Shown here piece by piece: positions 16,574 through 25,826 of a stretch of DNA of 63,171 nucleotides (positions are counted from its first letter, which is position 1; every line of letters begins with the position of its first letter). Origin of the DNA: Acidobacteriota bacterium (GTDB lineage: Bacteria; Acidobacteriota; Terriglobia; UBA7540); the NCBI GenBank assembly GCA_021817045.1, contig JAKAWG010000020.1, positions 1 through 63,171 on the forward strand, in the 5' to 3' direction. Under the pieces are notes generated by a model. It worked only from the letters and a program-made list of their open reading frames with translations, was not told the origin of the DNA and made no database searches. Both the position numbers and the translations under genes were made by a program.

Positions 16574-17168
16574 AACTCCTCCTCATTTCAATTTGAGCTT
16601 CCACCATGTGACCGCCCTTCATTGGAAGATTAGGTGAGCGCTTAGAAGCCTCCCTCGAGTCCGCGTTGCCGGCTTCGAACCCAGGGGGAGAGGCACGCGC
16701 TGTAAACTTGCCCGCCGGGCGCGCTTCTTCCTGGTAGCTCAGCGCGGTGAAATAAACCGCGCGATCGAAGAAGGAACTGGTCAAATTGTAAAGCTCAGCG
16801 AGTTGGTACAGCTCGACCGTCGAGTTCACCCATCCTTCCTTCAGGACGAACTGACGCAGGGTTTGCTTCGTGAGCATAAGTGCGTACACGACCTCCGCCA
16901 GCGGTATCCCTTCCCGAAACCGTTGCCGGCCCAGTTTTCGGTAAACGCTTTCCGTGGCCGCCTCCGACTTGGTGTCCAGCCAAAGCCCCAGGCGGCTCAC
17001 GACATCAAAGACCCGCTCGTGGTCTTTCTCCGGAGAAAGCGAATGGTAAGTTGGAGTATGCGGGTCAGTTTGTAGGTGGTGCGTGATCTTTCGCGTGAGA
17101 TCCTCAGCGTGTTTCTCAATGAGATCTACCAGTTTCGCTGCCAAGATGGTTCTACCTCCCCAGTGCAC
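16557..17168 (-). CDS. RsbRD N-terminal (globin-like sensor) domain protein
   Basis: The protein is 203 aa from a GTG at 17168. A TTG at 17144 with a better-placed GGGGAGG is an alternative. Residues of about 8-150 match the RsbRD N-terminal domain (LIEKHAEDLTRKITHHLQTD; YHSLSPEKDHERVFDVVSRLGLWLD, quoted in pieces; LGRQRFREGIPLAEVVYALMLTK). This all-helical domain is found in stressosome co-antagonists and other sensors. There is no STAS domain after it; instead about 50 polar residues form a tail. It overlaps the downstream 491-aa gene. It probably senses a signal or mediates protein contacts in the cytoplasm; ligand unknown. Confidence 0.82.
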   Translation of the reverse strand: MHWGGRTILAAKLVDLIEKHAEDLTRKITHHLQTDPHTPTYHSLSPEKDHERVFDVVSRLGLWLDTKSEAATESVYRKLGRQRFREGIPLAEVVYALMLTKQTLRQFVLKEGWVNSTVELYQLAELYNLTSSFFDRAVYFTALSYQEEARPAGKFTARASPPGFEAGNADSREASKRSPNLPMKGGHMVEAQIEMRRSYVRYD

Positions 17169-17615
17169 ATGTTTATCCCCTCCTAGCTTTCGCCTCTATC
17201 GGCTGCCGCGCCTTTGAGTGCTAATAGGTCACGACTAACCACGATAAGGGGAAGACCGAAATTGGGTAAACGAGCGAAAATGGATTAAGATTGGAGTCGC
17301 CTCAGAAAATCCGGCTCGAGTCAGCGTTAAGACGAATGTCCGACGAATACTTCGACATCTCGGGTTGGGGGCCGGGGCGCGCTCACCACGCGGTTCTGAA
17401 GCGGGCTCGCCATACCAGTTGAGCCTTGAAATCCTGTGTGGGGGCAAAATTGGAGCACTGAGGAAAACAACCATTCCCCATCCCCAGATGGAGATCAAGC
17501 CGGCCAGACAGGGTAAAACACTGCCACCACTTACGGCAGCTACTCGACCGGCTTTCATGCGACCCACCGCGGTTATTACCGGGTGCGGAAGAGCAGCTTG
17601 CCGGCGTCTTGCGGC
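17169..17615. other. Intergenic region
   Basis: No gene supported. The region lies between the promoter side of the RsbRD gene and the 3' end of the M61 peptidase gene. I found no clear hairpin with a T tract and no convincing -35/-10 pair. Confidence 0.4.
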
Positions 17616-19637
17616 CTACCTTTCTCCAACTAACCCTCCTCCCGTCCCGTTTGAGTTGGATTCACGACGTCGCGCTGGCGTTGCCCTTAACCGTGACGAA
17701 AGGCTCAGTGGCAGGGCCACGGCAGACTCCTGCGTTCGCAGCCAGCCCTGGCGAATGTGGACGGCCGCAGGCGCTGCGTCCGGAACGGCCTCAATGCGGT
17801 AGTCGTTTGGGATGGGAGGGCCAAGCTTCACTTCAATGGTTAGGCGTTGGCCGAGGCGCTCGACTTCAAACGGGACCACAGAGCCTGGCGGGTACATGCG
17901 AAGCAAATCAGGCAACTGCTGAGTGACAAGCGAGAGTTGATCGATGGAGATCAGCACGTCATCACGACTTATGCCGGCGCGATCTGCAGGCCGGCCGGGC
18001 TGGACCGAAGTAACACGCAGTCCCGTCGCGGCAGGTTCGTCGAGAATGCCGAGCGAGGGCGGAGACCCCGGGTCGACTCGAACGTCAAGGCGCAGTCCGG
18101 CCGCGTCCAGGATTTGCGCGTAAGGTAAAGGGGCCACGCCCTGGACGTAGCGGTGGAAGAACCGCGTGAGGTCGGAGCCCGACACTTGGTCGAGCGCATC
18201 GAGCACATCCTGCTCGGTATAACCGCGTCCGGGGAGATAGTAGGTCGCGGGAGGCGCGTCGTAGAATTTCTTGTACATCCAGCGCATCACATCATCCAGG
18301 CTTTTCGTGCCGCCGGTTAGCTCGCGAATTTTCAGATCCAGAAGCATGCCCAGTAACTCGCCCTTTATGTAATAGGAGATGGTCGTATTGGCGAAATTTG
18401 TTTCCTGCATTTGGGGGACGCGGTCGTAGTACCAGGCGTCAAAGCTCGACTGCTCCGCCGACATCAGCCGCCGTCCGGGCTCGCTCTGCAACTGGCGAAT
18501 ATCGGCGGCCAGATGAGTGAAGAAGTCGAGCCGGCTCCACAGCCCCGCTCGGAGCAGCGTGCGATACTCGTAATAATTGGTTATCCCCTCCGCGAACCAT
18601 AATGAGCGCGAGTAGACTTCGTGCCGGTAATCGAAAGGGCCGAGGCCAACTGGACGCAGGCGCTTCACATTCCATACGTGAAAGAATTCGTGGGCAGCCA
18701 CCTCACAGGCTTCACTAAGCGTATCGGGACCAGGCGTGCCAGGGATAATGATGTCGGTGGAATTAAGATGCTCCATGCCATCGCCTTCCCTGATGAAGGG
18801 CGTGACGTGGAAAAGAAACGTGTAGGCCTTGAAGTCCGGCGCAGGCATCATCGTCATTTCGGAATCGACGATTTTGTGCAGCGCCGCTGTGAGCCGCGCG
18901 ATCCACTGCGAAGGGCGTTCGCTACCCTCGCCGTAGGCGTGTACGACCACGCGAAAAAGCTTTCCATGGTCTTGGAATTGCGCTTGCAAGCAATAAGGAG
19001 AAATCTCCATTGGCGTGTCGATGAGTTGGTCATAATCCGGGGCGTGGAAATCCTCCTGCGAGGGCGATAGGGAGAAGCCGCTGTAAATCGGCCACGGACC
19101 GGACTTCTCTTCCGGCGGAACGACGCGCAGGGTTACGGGTTCGGCTTTGTGCCCGGCAATGTACATGTAAACGCCGGCGCCGTTGATCGCAGCGTGAGAC
19201 GAATCAAATTGTGAAAAGCTGCCCGTCAGGTCGTTAGCAAAGACGGTGTAATGTACCTTCACCTTTCCGCCCGCAGTGCGCGTGTCCACCCTCCAGGTCT
19301 CCTTATCCATCGTCCTCCACGGCAGAAGCTTACCTTCCGCTCCGAGCGCCGCGAACTGCTGCACATTTTTCGCAAAGTTGTAAATGGCGTATCGCCCCGG
19401 CGCCCAGGCGGGCATGACAAAATCGAGCGTCGGCCCATGGACGGCGCTCACGTCGATCTCCACCTTGATCAAGTGCGTCGTGGGACGATCAAGGTGCAGC
19501 ACGTATTGAATGGCAAGCAGACCTTGGCTGCGGGGAGTTGCAGCGCGCCCGCAAAGCGCAAGTCCAAAAGTACAGGCCATAAGCCATGCGGCAAGCCAGA
19601 CACAGCGGGGCACGCGACGAATTGTCATGGTTCTCAT
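17616..19637 (-). CDS. M61 family metallopeptidase with PDZ domain
   Basis: The protein is 673 aa. An N-terminal signal (VWLAAWLMACTFGLALCG) precedes the M61 beta-sandwich domain, which is followed by a gluzincin catalytic domain with HEFFHVWNVKRLRP (zinc ligands H316 and H320, catalytic E317) and the downstream Glu in LWFAEGITNYYE. A PDZ domain lies at about residues 530-620 (GLRVTSVQPGRPADRAGISR). This is the standard layout of bacterial M61 glycyl-aminopeptidase-like enzymes, which act in the periplasm. Starts at 19637 and 19628 are both possible. It is transcribed divergently from glgB and appears monocistronic. Confidence 0.92.
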   Translation of the reverse strand: MRTMTIRRVPRCVWLAAWLMACTFGLALCGRAATPRSQGLLAIQYVLHLDRPTTHLIKVEIDVSAVHGPTLDFVMPAWAPGRYAIYNFAKNVQQFAALGAEGKLLPWRTMDKETWRVDTRTAGGKVKVHYTVFANDLTGSFSQFDSSHAAINGAGVYMYIAGHKAEPVTLRVVPPEEKSGPWPIYSGFSLSPSQEDFHAPDYDQLIDTPMEISPYCLQAQFQDHGKLFRVVVHAYGEGSERPSQWIARLTAALHKIVDSEMTMMPAPDFKAYTFLFHVTPFIREGDGMEHLNSTDIIIPGTPGPDTLSEACEVAAHEFFHVWNVKRLRPVGLGPFDYRHEVYSRSLWFAEGITNYYEYRTLLRAGLWSRLDFFTHLAADIRQLQSEPGRRLMSAEQSSFDAWYYDRVPQMQETNFANTTISYYIKGELLGMLLDLKIRELTGGTKSLDDVMRWMYKKFYDAPPATYYLPGRGYTEQDVLDALDQVSGSDLTRFFHRYVQGVAPLPYAQILDAAGLRLDVRVDPGSPPSLGILDEPAATGLRVTSVQPGRPADRAGISRDDVLISIDQLSLVTQQLPDLLRMYPPGSVVPFEVERLGQRLTIEVKLGPPIPNDYRIEAVPDAAPAAVHIRQGWLRTQESAVALPLSLSSRLRATPARRRESNSNGTGGGLVGER

Positions 19638-19724
19638 TCTTTCGTGATGAATGTTTACGGCGCGACTGCGAAGGGGACTTTTAGCCGTGTGCTGCCAGCG
19701 CGTATCTCACGAGAATCGGCAGCG

Positions 19725-19745
19725 AACCCCGGAAAAAGCGGGGTT
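19725..19745. repeat. Short hairpin upstream of the M61 gene
   Basis: Perfect 7-bp arms (aaccccg and cggggtt) around a 7-nt A-rich loop. It lies in the leader region between the M61 gene and glgB. It could be a regulatory or terminating structure, but no T tract follows on either strand. Confidence 0.4.
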
Positions 19746-19894
19746 GCTCTGAACAAGAGATGTTAACCGCAGGGAGAGAACAAAGTCAAAGTTCCTTTTA
19801 TCACGTTTCCTTCGCGTGGCATAATCGTTAAGTTGGATGCGCGCGGGCCGCACGGTGGAAACTGGCGCGCGATTCGAACGAACAGGGAGGCACA

Positions 19895-21805
19895 ATGGTC
19901 TCGTACGATGTAACGCTCCTGACCGACGACGACCTTCATCTATTTAACGAGGGTATGCATTGCCGGATTTACCAAAAGCTCGGAGCGCACACCATCAATG
20001 AAAATGGACTTGGTGTCTACTTTGCCGTATGGGCTCCGAACGCGGAACGCGTCTGCGTGTGCGGGGATTTCAATTTTTGGGATAAGAGCAACCGGCCTTT
20101 GAAGGCGCGGGGAAACTCGGGAATTTGGGAAGGCTTCGTTCCGGATGCTCGCGAAGGGCACAAATATAAATATCAGGTTTCCTCACGCTTTGAAGGCTAC
20201 GTGATTGATAAGGCAGATCCGATTGCGTTTTACAACGAAACGCCTCCACAGACTGCCTCAATCGTGCGAGGTCTGAATTACGATTGGAGGGACCAGGATT
20301 GGATGCAAAAGCGCCACACCCGGAACTCAGCGGCCAGCCCGATATCGATTTACGAAGTTCATCTCGGCTCCTGGCAACGCGCTCCTGAAGCGACGAATTT
20401 TCTGCTCGGCTATCGAGAGCTCGCTTCCAAGCTCGCGGACCATGCGGAGCGAATGGGCTTTACCCACGTGGAATTCCTGCCCATCATGGAGCATCCATAC
20501 TATCCCTCCTGGGGATACCAGATCACGGGTTATTTTGCTCCGACCAGCCGTTATGGTACTCCGCAGGATTTCATGTATCTTGTCGATTATCTTCATCAGC
20601 GAGGCATCGGCGTCATCTTGGACTGGGTACCTTCGCACTTCCCGAACGACGGGCATGGCCTGGGATTTTTCGACGGCACCCACCTTTACGAGCATGCGGA
20701 CCCGCGGCAAGGATTCCATCCCGAATGGAAAAGCTTCGTCTTCAATTACGCTCGGCACGAGGTACGCAGTTTCCTCCTGTCGAGCGCGATCTTCTGGCTC
20801 GACCAGTATCACGCCGACGGCCTGCGGGTGGACGGAGTGGCTTCAATGCTGTACCTCGATTACGCGCGCGCCCCGGGCGAGTGGATTCCGAACCGTTACG
20901 GAGGCAAAGAGAATATCGAGGCTATCGATTTTCTTCGGCAGCTCAATATCCAAGTCTACGGGAACTACCCTGACGTCCAGACAGTTGCGGAAGAGTCCAC
21001 GTCGTGGGCGATGGTTTCTCGTCCCACCGAGGTGGGCGGGCTGGGCTTCGGCATGAAGTGGGACATGGGCTGGATGCACGACACGCTGGAATATTTTAGC
21101 CACGACCCGATCTATCGCTCCTACCACCACGGCCAATTAACGTTTCGCATGATATACGCGTTTACGGAAAATTTCGTCCTGCCGCTTTCACACGACGAAG
21201 TGGTACACCTGAAAGGATCGCTTCTGCGCAAAATGCCGGGCGACAACTGGCAGAAGTTCGCGAACTTGCGCTTGCTCCTCGGCTACATGTACGCGCAGCC
21301 GGGGAAGAAGCTGCTGTTTATGGGCGCCGAATTCGGCCAATGGGACGAATGGCGTTACGACCACAGCCTGGACTGGCACCTAGCGGAATTTCCCCCGCAT
21401 CAAGGCGTGCAGAAATGGGTGGAAGACCTCAACCGGACATATCGTTCCGAAGGCGCTTTGCACGAACTGGATTTCGAACCCGGCGGCTTCGAGTGGATTA
21501 ACTGCCAGGACGCCGCTTCCAGCGTCATCAGCTTCATTCGCCGCGGTCGCTCGACCGGCGAGGTATTCCTTGCCGTGCTCAACTTTACTCCTGAGGTACG
21601 CGTCGGGTACCGGGTGGGCGTTCCGTACGGGGGGTTTTGGCGGGAAGTGCTGAACAGCGACTCTATGCTCTACGGTGGCAGCGGCCAGGGAAACAAGGGC
21701 GGAATAACGGCCGACGACGTCGCATGGGACGGGCGCCCATGCTCTCTCTCGCTGAACATTCCGCCTCTGGCGGCCACGTTCTTCAAGGGCGAAAACGCGC
21801 CCTAA
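19895..21805 (+). CDS. glgB: 1,4-alpha-glucan branching enzyme
   Basis: The enzyme forms alpha-1,6 branches in glycogen. At 636 aa it is within the range for the family without the extra N-terminal CBM48 copy. A CBM48 module ([20 protein letters not shown]) precedes the GH13 barrel, with the nucleophile D313 in [10 protein letters not shown], acid/base E366 in TVAEESTSW, and the transition-state Asp in [18 protein letters not shown]-terminal all-beta domain follows. A GGGAGG-type ribosome site stands just before the ATG. A CATAAT at 19820-19825 may be the -10, though its -35 is weak. No other glg genes are in the window. The next gene starts 33 nt after the stop. Confidence 0.95.
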   Translation: MVSYDVTLLTDDDLHLFNEGMHCRIYQKLGAHTINENGLGVYFAVWAPNAERVCVCGDFNFWDKSNRPLKARGNSGIWEGFVPDAREGHKYKYQVSSRFEGYVIDKADPIAFYNETPPQTASIVRGLNYDWRDQDWMQKRHTRNSAASPISIYEVHLGSWQRAPEATNFLLGYRELASKLADHAERMGFTHVEFLPIMEHPYYPSWGYQITGYFAPTSRYGTPQDFMYLVDYLHQRGIGVILDWVPSHFPNDGHGLGFFDGTHLYEHADPRQGFHPEWKSFVFNYARHEVRSFLLSSAIFWLDQYHADGLRVDGVASMLYLDYARAPGEWIPNRYGGKENIEAIDFLRQLNIQVYGNYPDVQTVAEESTSWAMVSRPTEVGGLGFGMKWDMGWMHDTLEYFSHDPIYRSYHHGQLTFRMIYAFTENFVLPLSHDEVVHLKGSLLRKMPGDNWQKFANLRLLLGYMYAQPGKKLLFMGAEFGQWDEWRYDHSLDWHLAEFPPHQGVQKWVEDLNRTYRSEGALHELDFEPGGFEWINCQDAASSVISFIRRGRSTGEVFLAVLNFTPEVRVGYRVGVPYGGFWREVLNSDSMLYGGSGQGNKGGITADDVAWDGRPCSLSLNIPPLAATFFKGENAP

Positions 21806-21837
21806 TCCCAGGAACCGTAGTTTCCGCAAGGAGAGCG

Positions 21838-22476
21838 ATGAGGCAGATTCTCTGTGAACCGATTGACAATTACCTAAATTCCCTGCTCCCGCCTCGCGAG
21901 GCCGTCCTGCGTGACATGGAGCGCTATGCGGCTGCACATGACGTCCCGATCGTTGGCCCGGCGTGCGCGCGAGTGCTTTTCCAATTGGCTCGCGCTATCC
22001 GCGCGCAACGTGTGTTCGAATTGGGTTCTGCAATTGGCTATTCTACGCTCTGGCTGGCACGAGCTGTTGGCCCGCGAGGACGGGTTTTTTATACCGATAG
22101 CGACCCGGAAAACCTCCGCTGCGCGCAGAGCTATTTACGGCGCGCCGGAGTGTTGAGCCGTGTGAAACTTCTCTGTGGTGACGCCCTTGAGGCGCTCGCA
22201 TCCACAGCGGGAAGCTTCGACCTGATCTTTAACGATATCCACAAGACGCAGTACCCCACCGCGTTGCGCGCGGCCGCGCCGCGCCTGCGGCGGGGAGGCT
22301 TGCTGATTACGGATAATGTGCTGTGGTACGGGCGCGTCGCGGGAACTGCGGAGCCGGGCGACGCGGAGACTGCCTCTATCCAGAAGTTCAATCGGCAACT
22401 CTTCAGATCGAAGGATTTTTTCACCGTCATCACGCCCTTGCGAGATGGGCTCGCCGTAAGCCTTAAGGTGCAGTGA
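21838..22476 (+). CDS. SAM-dependent O-methyltransferase (family 3)
   Basis: The protein is 212 aa. The start at 21838 follows AAGGAGAG and lies 33 nt after glgB; an upstream in-frame start would run into glgB. The class I Rossmann fold is evident: motif I VFELGSAIGYSTLWLARAV, acidic loop DSDPENLRCAQ, LLCGDALEAL, the metal-site region DLIFNDIHKTQYP and GGLLITDNVLWYGRV. These match the CCoAOMT/catechol O-methyltransferase family, which is Mg2+-dependent and acts on small hydroxylated aromatics. The substrate is unknown. It is probably co-transcribed with glgB. Confidence 0.9.
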   Translation: MRQILCEPIDNYLNSLLPPREAVLRDMERYAAAHDVPIVGPACARVLFQLARAIRAQRVFELGSAIGYSTLWLARAVGPRGRVFYTDSDPENLRCAQSYLRRAGVLSRVKLLCGDALEALASTAGSFDLIFNDIHKTQYPTALRAAAPRLRRGGLLITDNVLWYGRVAGTAEPGDAETASIQKFNRQLFRSKDFFTVITPLRDGLAVSLKVQ

Positions 22477-22511
22477 ACGCTGACGCAAACCGCACCGCAA
22501 CCTCGGTGTGC

Positions 22512-24071
22512 CTACGGCAGTTGTCCCAGCGAGGGCATTTGAGAAATGTCCCAGCCGCCCCCGAGAGCTTCGATCAATTGAACGTCGGCCACCATTTGCT
22601 GCACGCGGAATGCCACCAGCGTTTGCCGCGTATTCAGTAACTGCCTCTGTGCGGTGAGGACGTTGAGATAAGGGTCCAGGCCGCCCTGGTATCGCGCCGT
22701 CGCTGCTTGCAGGTATCGTTCCGCCGAGTTCGCTGCGGCTTCTTGCTGCTCGATGTCCTGTCTAAGAAGCCTTAGCGCCACCAGATTATCCTCCACCTGC
22801 TGGAACGCCGTTAAGACCGTCTGCCGGTAGTTGGCCACGGCTTGGCTGTAAGACGCCTGATATTGTTGGACCGTAGCCCTACGTAACCCGGCGTCAAACA
22901 TCGTCTCTGTGAGCGCCGGGCCAACGGACCAGAAGCGTCCTGGCCAGGTCAGCCAGTCGGCCACGGATGTGTTGCCCAGACCGCCGGTGGCACTGAGAAG
23001 TAAGTTGGGGAAGAAAGCTGTCTTGGCCTCGCCGATCTGTGCGTTGGCCTGTGCAACGGTACGCTCGGCGGCAGCGATGTCCGGCCGGCGTTCCAAGAGC
23101 TCTGACGGAATGCCCACAGGAATTTGCGGCGGATTTTCGTTGAACTGCTTTGGAGCGATTGAGAATGCGGATGGAGAACGGCCAACAAGCAGCGCGACAG
23201 CGTGCTCGTACTGGGCGCGGAGGATGCCAACATTGGTGGCTTGCGCTTCCGCGGCCTGCAACTGAGTCTTTGCGGAAGCGACCGTTTCGTCATTGGCAAT
23301 TCCCGCCTTATACTGCGCCCGGGCCAAGTCAAAAGCTTCACGGTAATTGGCCACCGTGGAGTCGAGCACCTGTTGCAGCGTGTCCTGGCCTCGCAGCTCA
23401 TAGTAATAAGTGGCCAGTTCGGCGTGTACGGACAGTCGGACGTTTTCGAGATCGGCAGCGCTCACCTGCGCCGCAAGGTAGTTCGTTCTTACAGCCAGCC
23501 GGACGTGGCTCCACAAATCCGGCTCCCACGAAGCCTCAAAGGGAAGGCCGTAGTTCGTGAAGGAATTCACACTGAATGTGTGTCCGGACGAACTTTGAAG
23601 TCCGCCGAATTGACCCGGTGAAGGGCGGGCATTCAGGATGCTCGGGCTTCCAGCCACGGACGGAAAGTACTGCGACCGGGCTTCCCGCACCATGGCCCGC
23701 GCGGCGAGAAAATTCGCGGAGGCTGCGGCGATATTCTGGTTTGAAATATCAACTTGATCTTCCAGCGCATTCAACTCGGAATCGCGGAATGCTAACCACC
23801 ATCTGCCGCGAATCGAATCGTCTTTCGGGTCGGCCCGTCTCCACGTAGCAGAAGTTACGGCGTGTGAAGCATCTAGTTCTTTGTACGCCGCCGGCGTTTC
23901 GAGCGGCGGCCGGACGTACCGGGGCGCGATATGGCAGCCGGTCAAAAGGTGAACTGCAAAGAGCAAGAAGCCGAAAGCGGGAAGCCGGGTCGCAAAAGTC
24001 ACCCCGATGCTTTCCGTCCTCCTCGTTGCGGCTGGTGGTTTCGGAACAGGCTTATTGACCGATGTACACAT
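22512..24071 (-). CDS. Outer membrane efflux factor, NodT/TolC family lipoprotein
   Basis: The protein is up to 519 aa. The lipobox LLTGC and the following HIAPRYVRPPLETPAAYKE are typical of RND/ABC outer membrane channels. Two OEP repeats with long helices follow. A GTG at 24002 (GGAAAG upstream) would give an ideal 22-residue lipoprotein signal; the ATG at 24071 overlaps the upstream gene by 20 bp and leaves a long n-region. It is the last gene of the permease-ATPase-fusion protein operon and supplies the trimeric outer membrane duct of that pump. Confidence 0.92.
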   Translation of the reverse strand: MCTSVNKPVPKPPAATRRTESIGVTFATRLPAFGFLLFAVHLLTGCHIAPRYVRPPLETPAAYKELDASHAVTSATWRRADPKDDSIRGRWWLAFRDSELNALEDQVDISNQNIAAASANFLAARAMVREARSQYFPSVAGSPSILNARPSPGQFGGLQSSSGHTFSVNSFTNYGLPFEASWEPDLWSHVRLAVRTNYLAAQVSAADLENVRLSVHAELATYYYELRGQDTLQQVLDSTVANYREAFDLARAQYKAGIANDETVASAKTQLQAAEAQATNVGILRAQYEHAVALLVGRSPSAFSIAPKQFNENPPQIPVGIPSELLERRPDIAAAERTVAQANAQIGEAKTAFFPNLLLSATGGLGNTSVADWLTWPGRFWSVGPALTETMFDAGLRRATVQQYQASYSQAVANYRQTVLTAFQQVEDNLVALRLLRQDIEQQEAAANSAERYLQAATARYQGGLDPYLNVLTAQRQLLNTRQTLVAFRVQQMVADVQLIEALGGGWDISQMPSLGQLP

Positions 24072-25134
24072 CGACTAATTCACCCGGATAGAGATTCACA
24101 TTCTTGGGCTTATCGAATTGGAAAATAATTGGCAGAACTCGGACATCCACCTGCTCTGTCCGCTGATCCGAAAGCTCGATTTTCGGAGAAACGAATGGCT
24201 GCACCCGCACGAAGCTCAGCGGAACTTTGTAGTTGATGCCCCGGATCGACATCTCCGCCTTCATCTTGGATGGAGGCGGAAGCCGTGGCACCAGAATTTC
24301 GTCCACATAGCAGCGAACATGGAGGGTTGTTTGGGGCGCGCTCAACGTCAACACCGGATCGTTCCCTTGAGTATACGCATCGTAAGCGCCTTGTGGAGAA
24401 ATGTAGCCGCCGACTATCGTATTGATCGACATGACGACGCCATTCGTGGGCGCCCTCAACGTGTACTTAGCGAGTAAGGCGCTCCCGGATGCGTAAGCGT
24501 GACGCAGGGAGCGGTAGGTGCGCTCTTGATTCCGAATGTCGTAAATCCAGGCGCCTGCCTTGGTCAGGTCAAACTGCTTTTGGGCGACCAGGAGGTTGGC
24601 CTTGGCCGTGGCGACCGCATCGATGGCGCTGTCCAGAGCGTCTTTGCTGACGGATTTCGGATTCAAATCGTATGCCGCTTGCTGTTTATCGAACTCGTCT
24701 TGAGCCGTCTTAAGGTTTGCTCGCGCTGCCACCACCTGGGCCGCCGCCACGTCAAGAGTTTCTTTTCGGGGCTGCGCCTTCAACTCTCCGAGCAAGCTTT
24801 CGGCTGCGTTCGCCTGCATGAGTTCTTGCCCCACGGTCGCCCTTTGAATGGAGTCATCGATCAGCAAGAGAGGCATCCCGCGGCGCACGGTCTGGCCTTC
24901 AGCCACCAGGATCCTTTTCACCGTGCCAGCCACTTCCGGGTACACATTAATGTTCTCGCCGCTCGCCTGTGTGCTCTCCACGATGCCCTCGGCGTAAATC
25001 CCATTGGCGTAAGGATCGGCGGGCGGCGGGAAGGCCGGCGGAAGCTGCGGTTTTTGAAGACTAAAGACGTAGGCTGCTACGCATCCAGCCAGAATGCCGG
25101 CCGCGGAAAGTACAAAGAGCAGCTTAGTTTTCAT
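24052..25134 (-). CDS. HlyD/DevB-family membrane fusion protein
   Basis: The protein is 360 aa. The start at 25134 (MKTKLLFVLSAAGILAGC) gives an inner-membrane anchor or lipoprotein-like signal and overlaps the ATPase gene by 11 bp. A barrel-sandwich lipoyl half (NVYPEVAGTVKRILVAEGQTVRRG), a long coiled-coil hairpin (about 85-200) and the second half (LRAPTNGVVMSINTIVGGYIS) follow. It links the ABC transporter to the outer membrane channel encoded directly downstream, as in DevBCA-type exporters. Confidence 0.92.
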   Translation of the reverse strand: MKTKLLFVLSAAGILAGCVAAYVFSLQKPQLPPAFPPPADPYANGIYAEGIVESTQASGENINVYPEVAGTVKRILVAEGQTVRRGMPLLLIDDSIQRATVGQELMQANAAESLLGELKAQPRKETLDVAAAQVVAARANLKTAQDEFDKQQAAYDLNPKSVSKDALDSAIDAVATAKANLLVAQKQFDLTKAGAWIYDIRNQERTYRSLRHAYASGSALLAKYTLRAPTNGVVMSINTIVGGYISPQGAYDAYTQGNDPVLTLSAPQTTLHVRCYVDEILVPRLPPPSKMKAEMSIRGINYKVPLSFVRVQPFVSPKIELSDQRTEQVDVRVLPIIFQFDKPKNVNLYPGELVDVYIGQ

Positions 25135-25825
25135 CCTGAACCTTCTTGGCAGCCGTGAGCCGCCCGTCTTCCATCTCGAGAGTCCGGTCGGCATATTCGT
25201 AGATCCTACTGTCGTGGGTGACAATCACGATGCAGCGATGGTCGTTGAGGATATTCTCGCGCACGAAACCCACAATCGCACGCCCGGTTTCTCCATCGAG
25301 CGAGGCCGTCGGCTCATCCATGATCAGGATGTCCGGTTGTCCTACGATGGCGCGGGCAATCGCCACGCGCTGCTGCTCCCCTCCGCTCAACTTCAGCGGC
25401 GGAAGTTCCGCCTTGCCATGGAGGCCCACAATGTCCAGATATTTGGTCGCATCGTTCAGCGCCTTATCCCACTGGATACGTCTCAGGATCAGAGGAATGG
25501 CCACGTTTTCGGCTGTAGTCAGACGCGGGAACAGGTGATAGTCCTGAAATACGAAGCCGAGCTTGTTCAACCTAAAGTCGGCGAGCTGGTTTGCGTCCAA
25601 CGTCCAGATATCAGCGCCTTCCACGCTCACGTTTCCTGCATTGGGCCGAAGGATTCCAGATAGGACGCTCAATAAGGTTGTCTTTCCGCTTCCGGACGGG
25701 CCAACGATGTACAGCATTTCGCCAAAGAACGCCTCCAAACTCACTTCTTTGAGCGCTGTGGTTTTCGCCTCGCCCTCTCCGAACCACTTCACGAGACCGC
25801 TCGCATGAATGGCCGTGCGCAGCAT
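25124..25825 (-). CDS. ABC transporter ATPase, MacB/DevA/LolD class
   Basis: The protein is 233 aa from the ATG at 25825, 1 nt after the stop of the permease gene. Walker A GPSGSGKTTLL (about residues 42-52), Q-loop VFQDYHLF, signature LSGGEQQRVAIARA, Walker B ILIMDEPTASLD and switch His VTHDSR are all present. It powers the MacB/DevC-like permease encoded immediately upstream. The substrate could be a lipid, peptide or toxic compound; sequence alone does not tell. Confidence 0.93.
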   Translation of the reverse strand: MLRTAIHASGLVKWFGEGEAKTTALKEVSLEAFFGEMLYIVGPSGSGKTTLLSVLSGILRPNAGNVSVEGADIWTLDANQLADFRLNKLGFVFQDYHLFPRLTTAENVAIPLILRRIQWDKALNDATKYLDIVGLHGKAELPPLKLSGGEQQRVAIARAIVGQPDILIMDEPTASLDGETGRAIVGFVRENILNDHRCIVIVTHDSRIYEYADRTLEMEDGRLTAAKKVQDEN

Positions 25826-25826
25826 G

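Noticed and set aside
15746..16633. 295-codon open frame on the plus strand
   Set aside because: Antisense of the conserved 491-aa gene and its junction with the RsbRD gene; no recognisable product.
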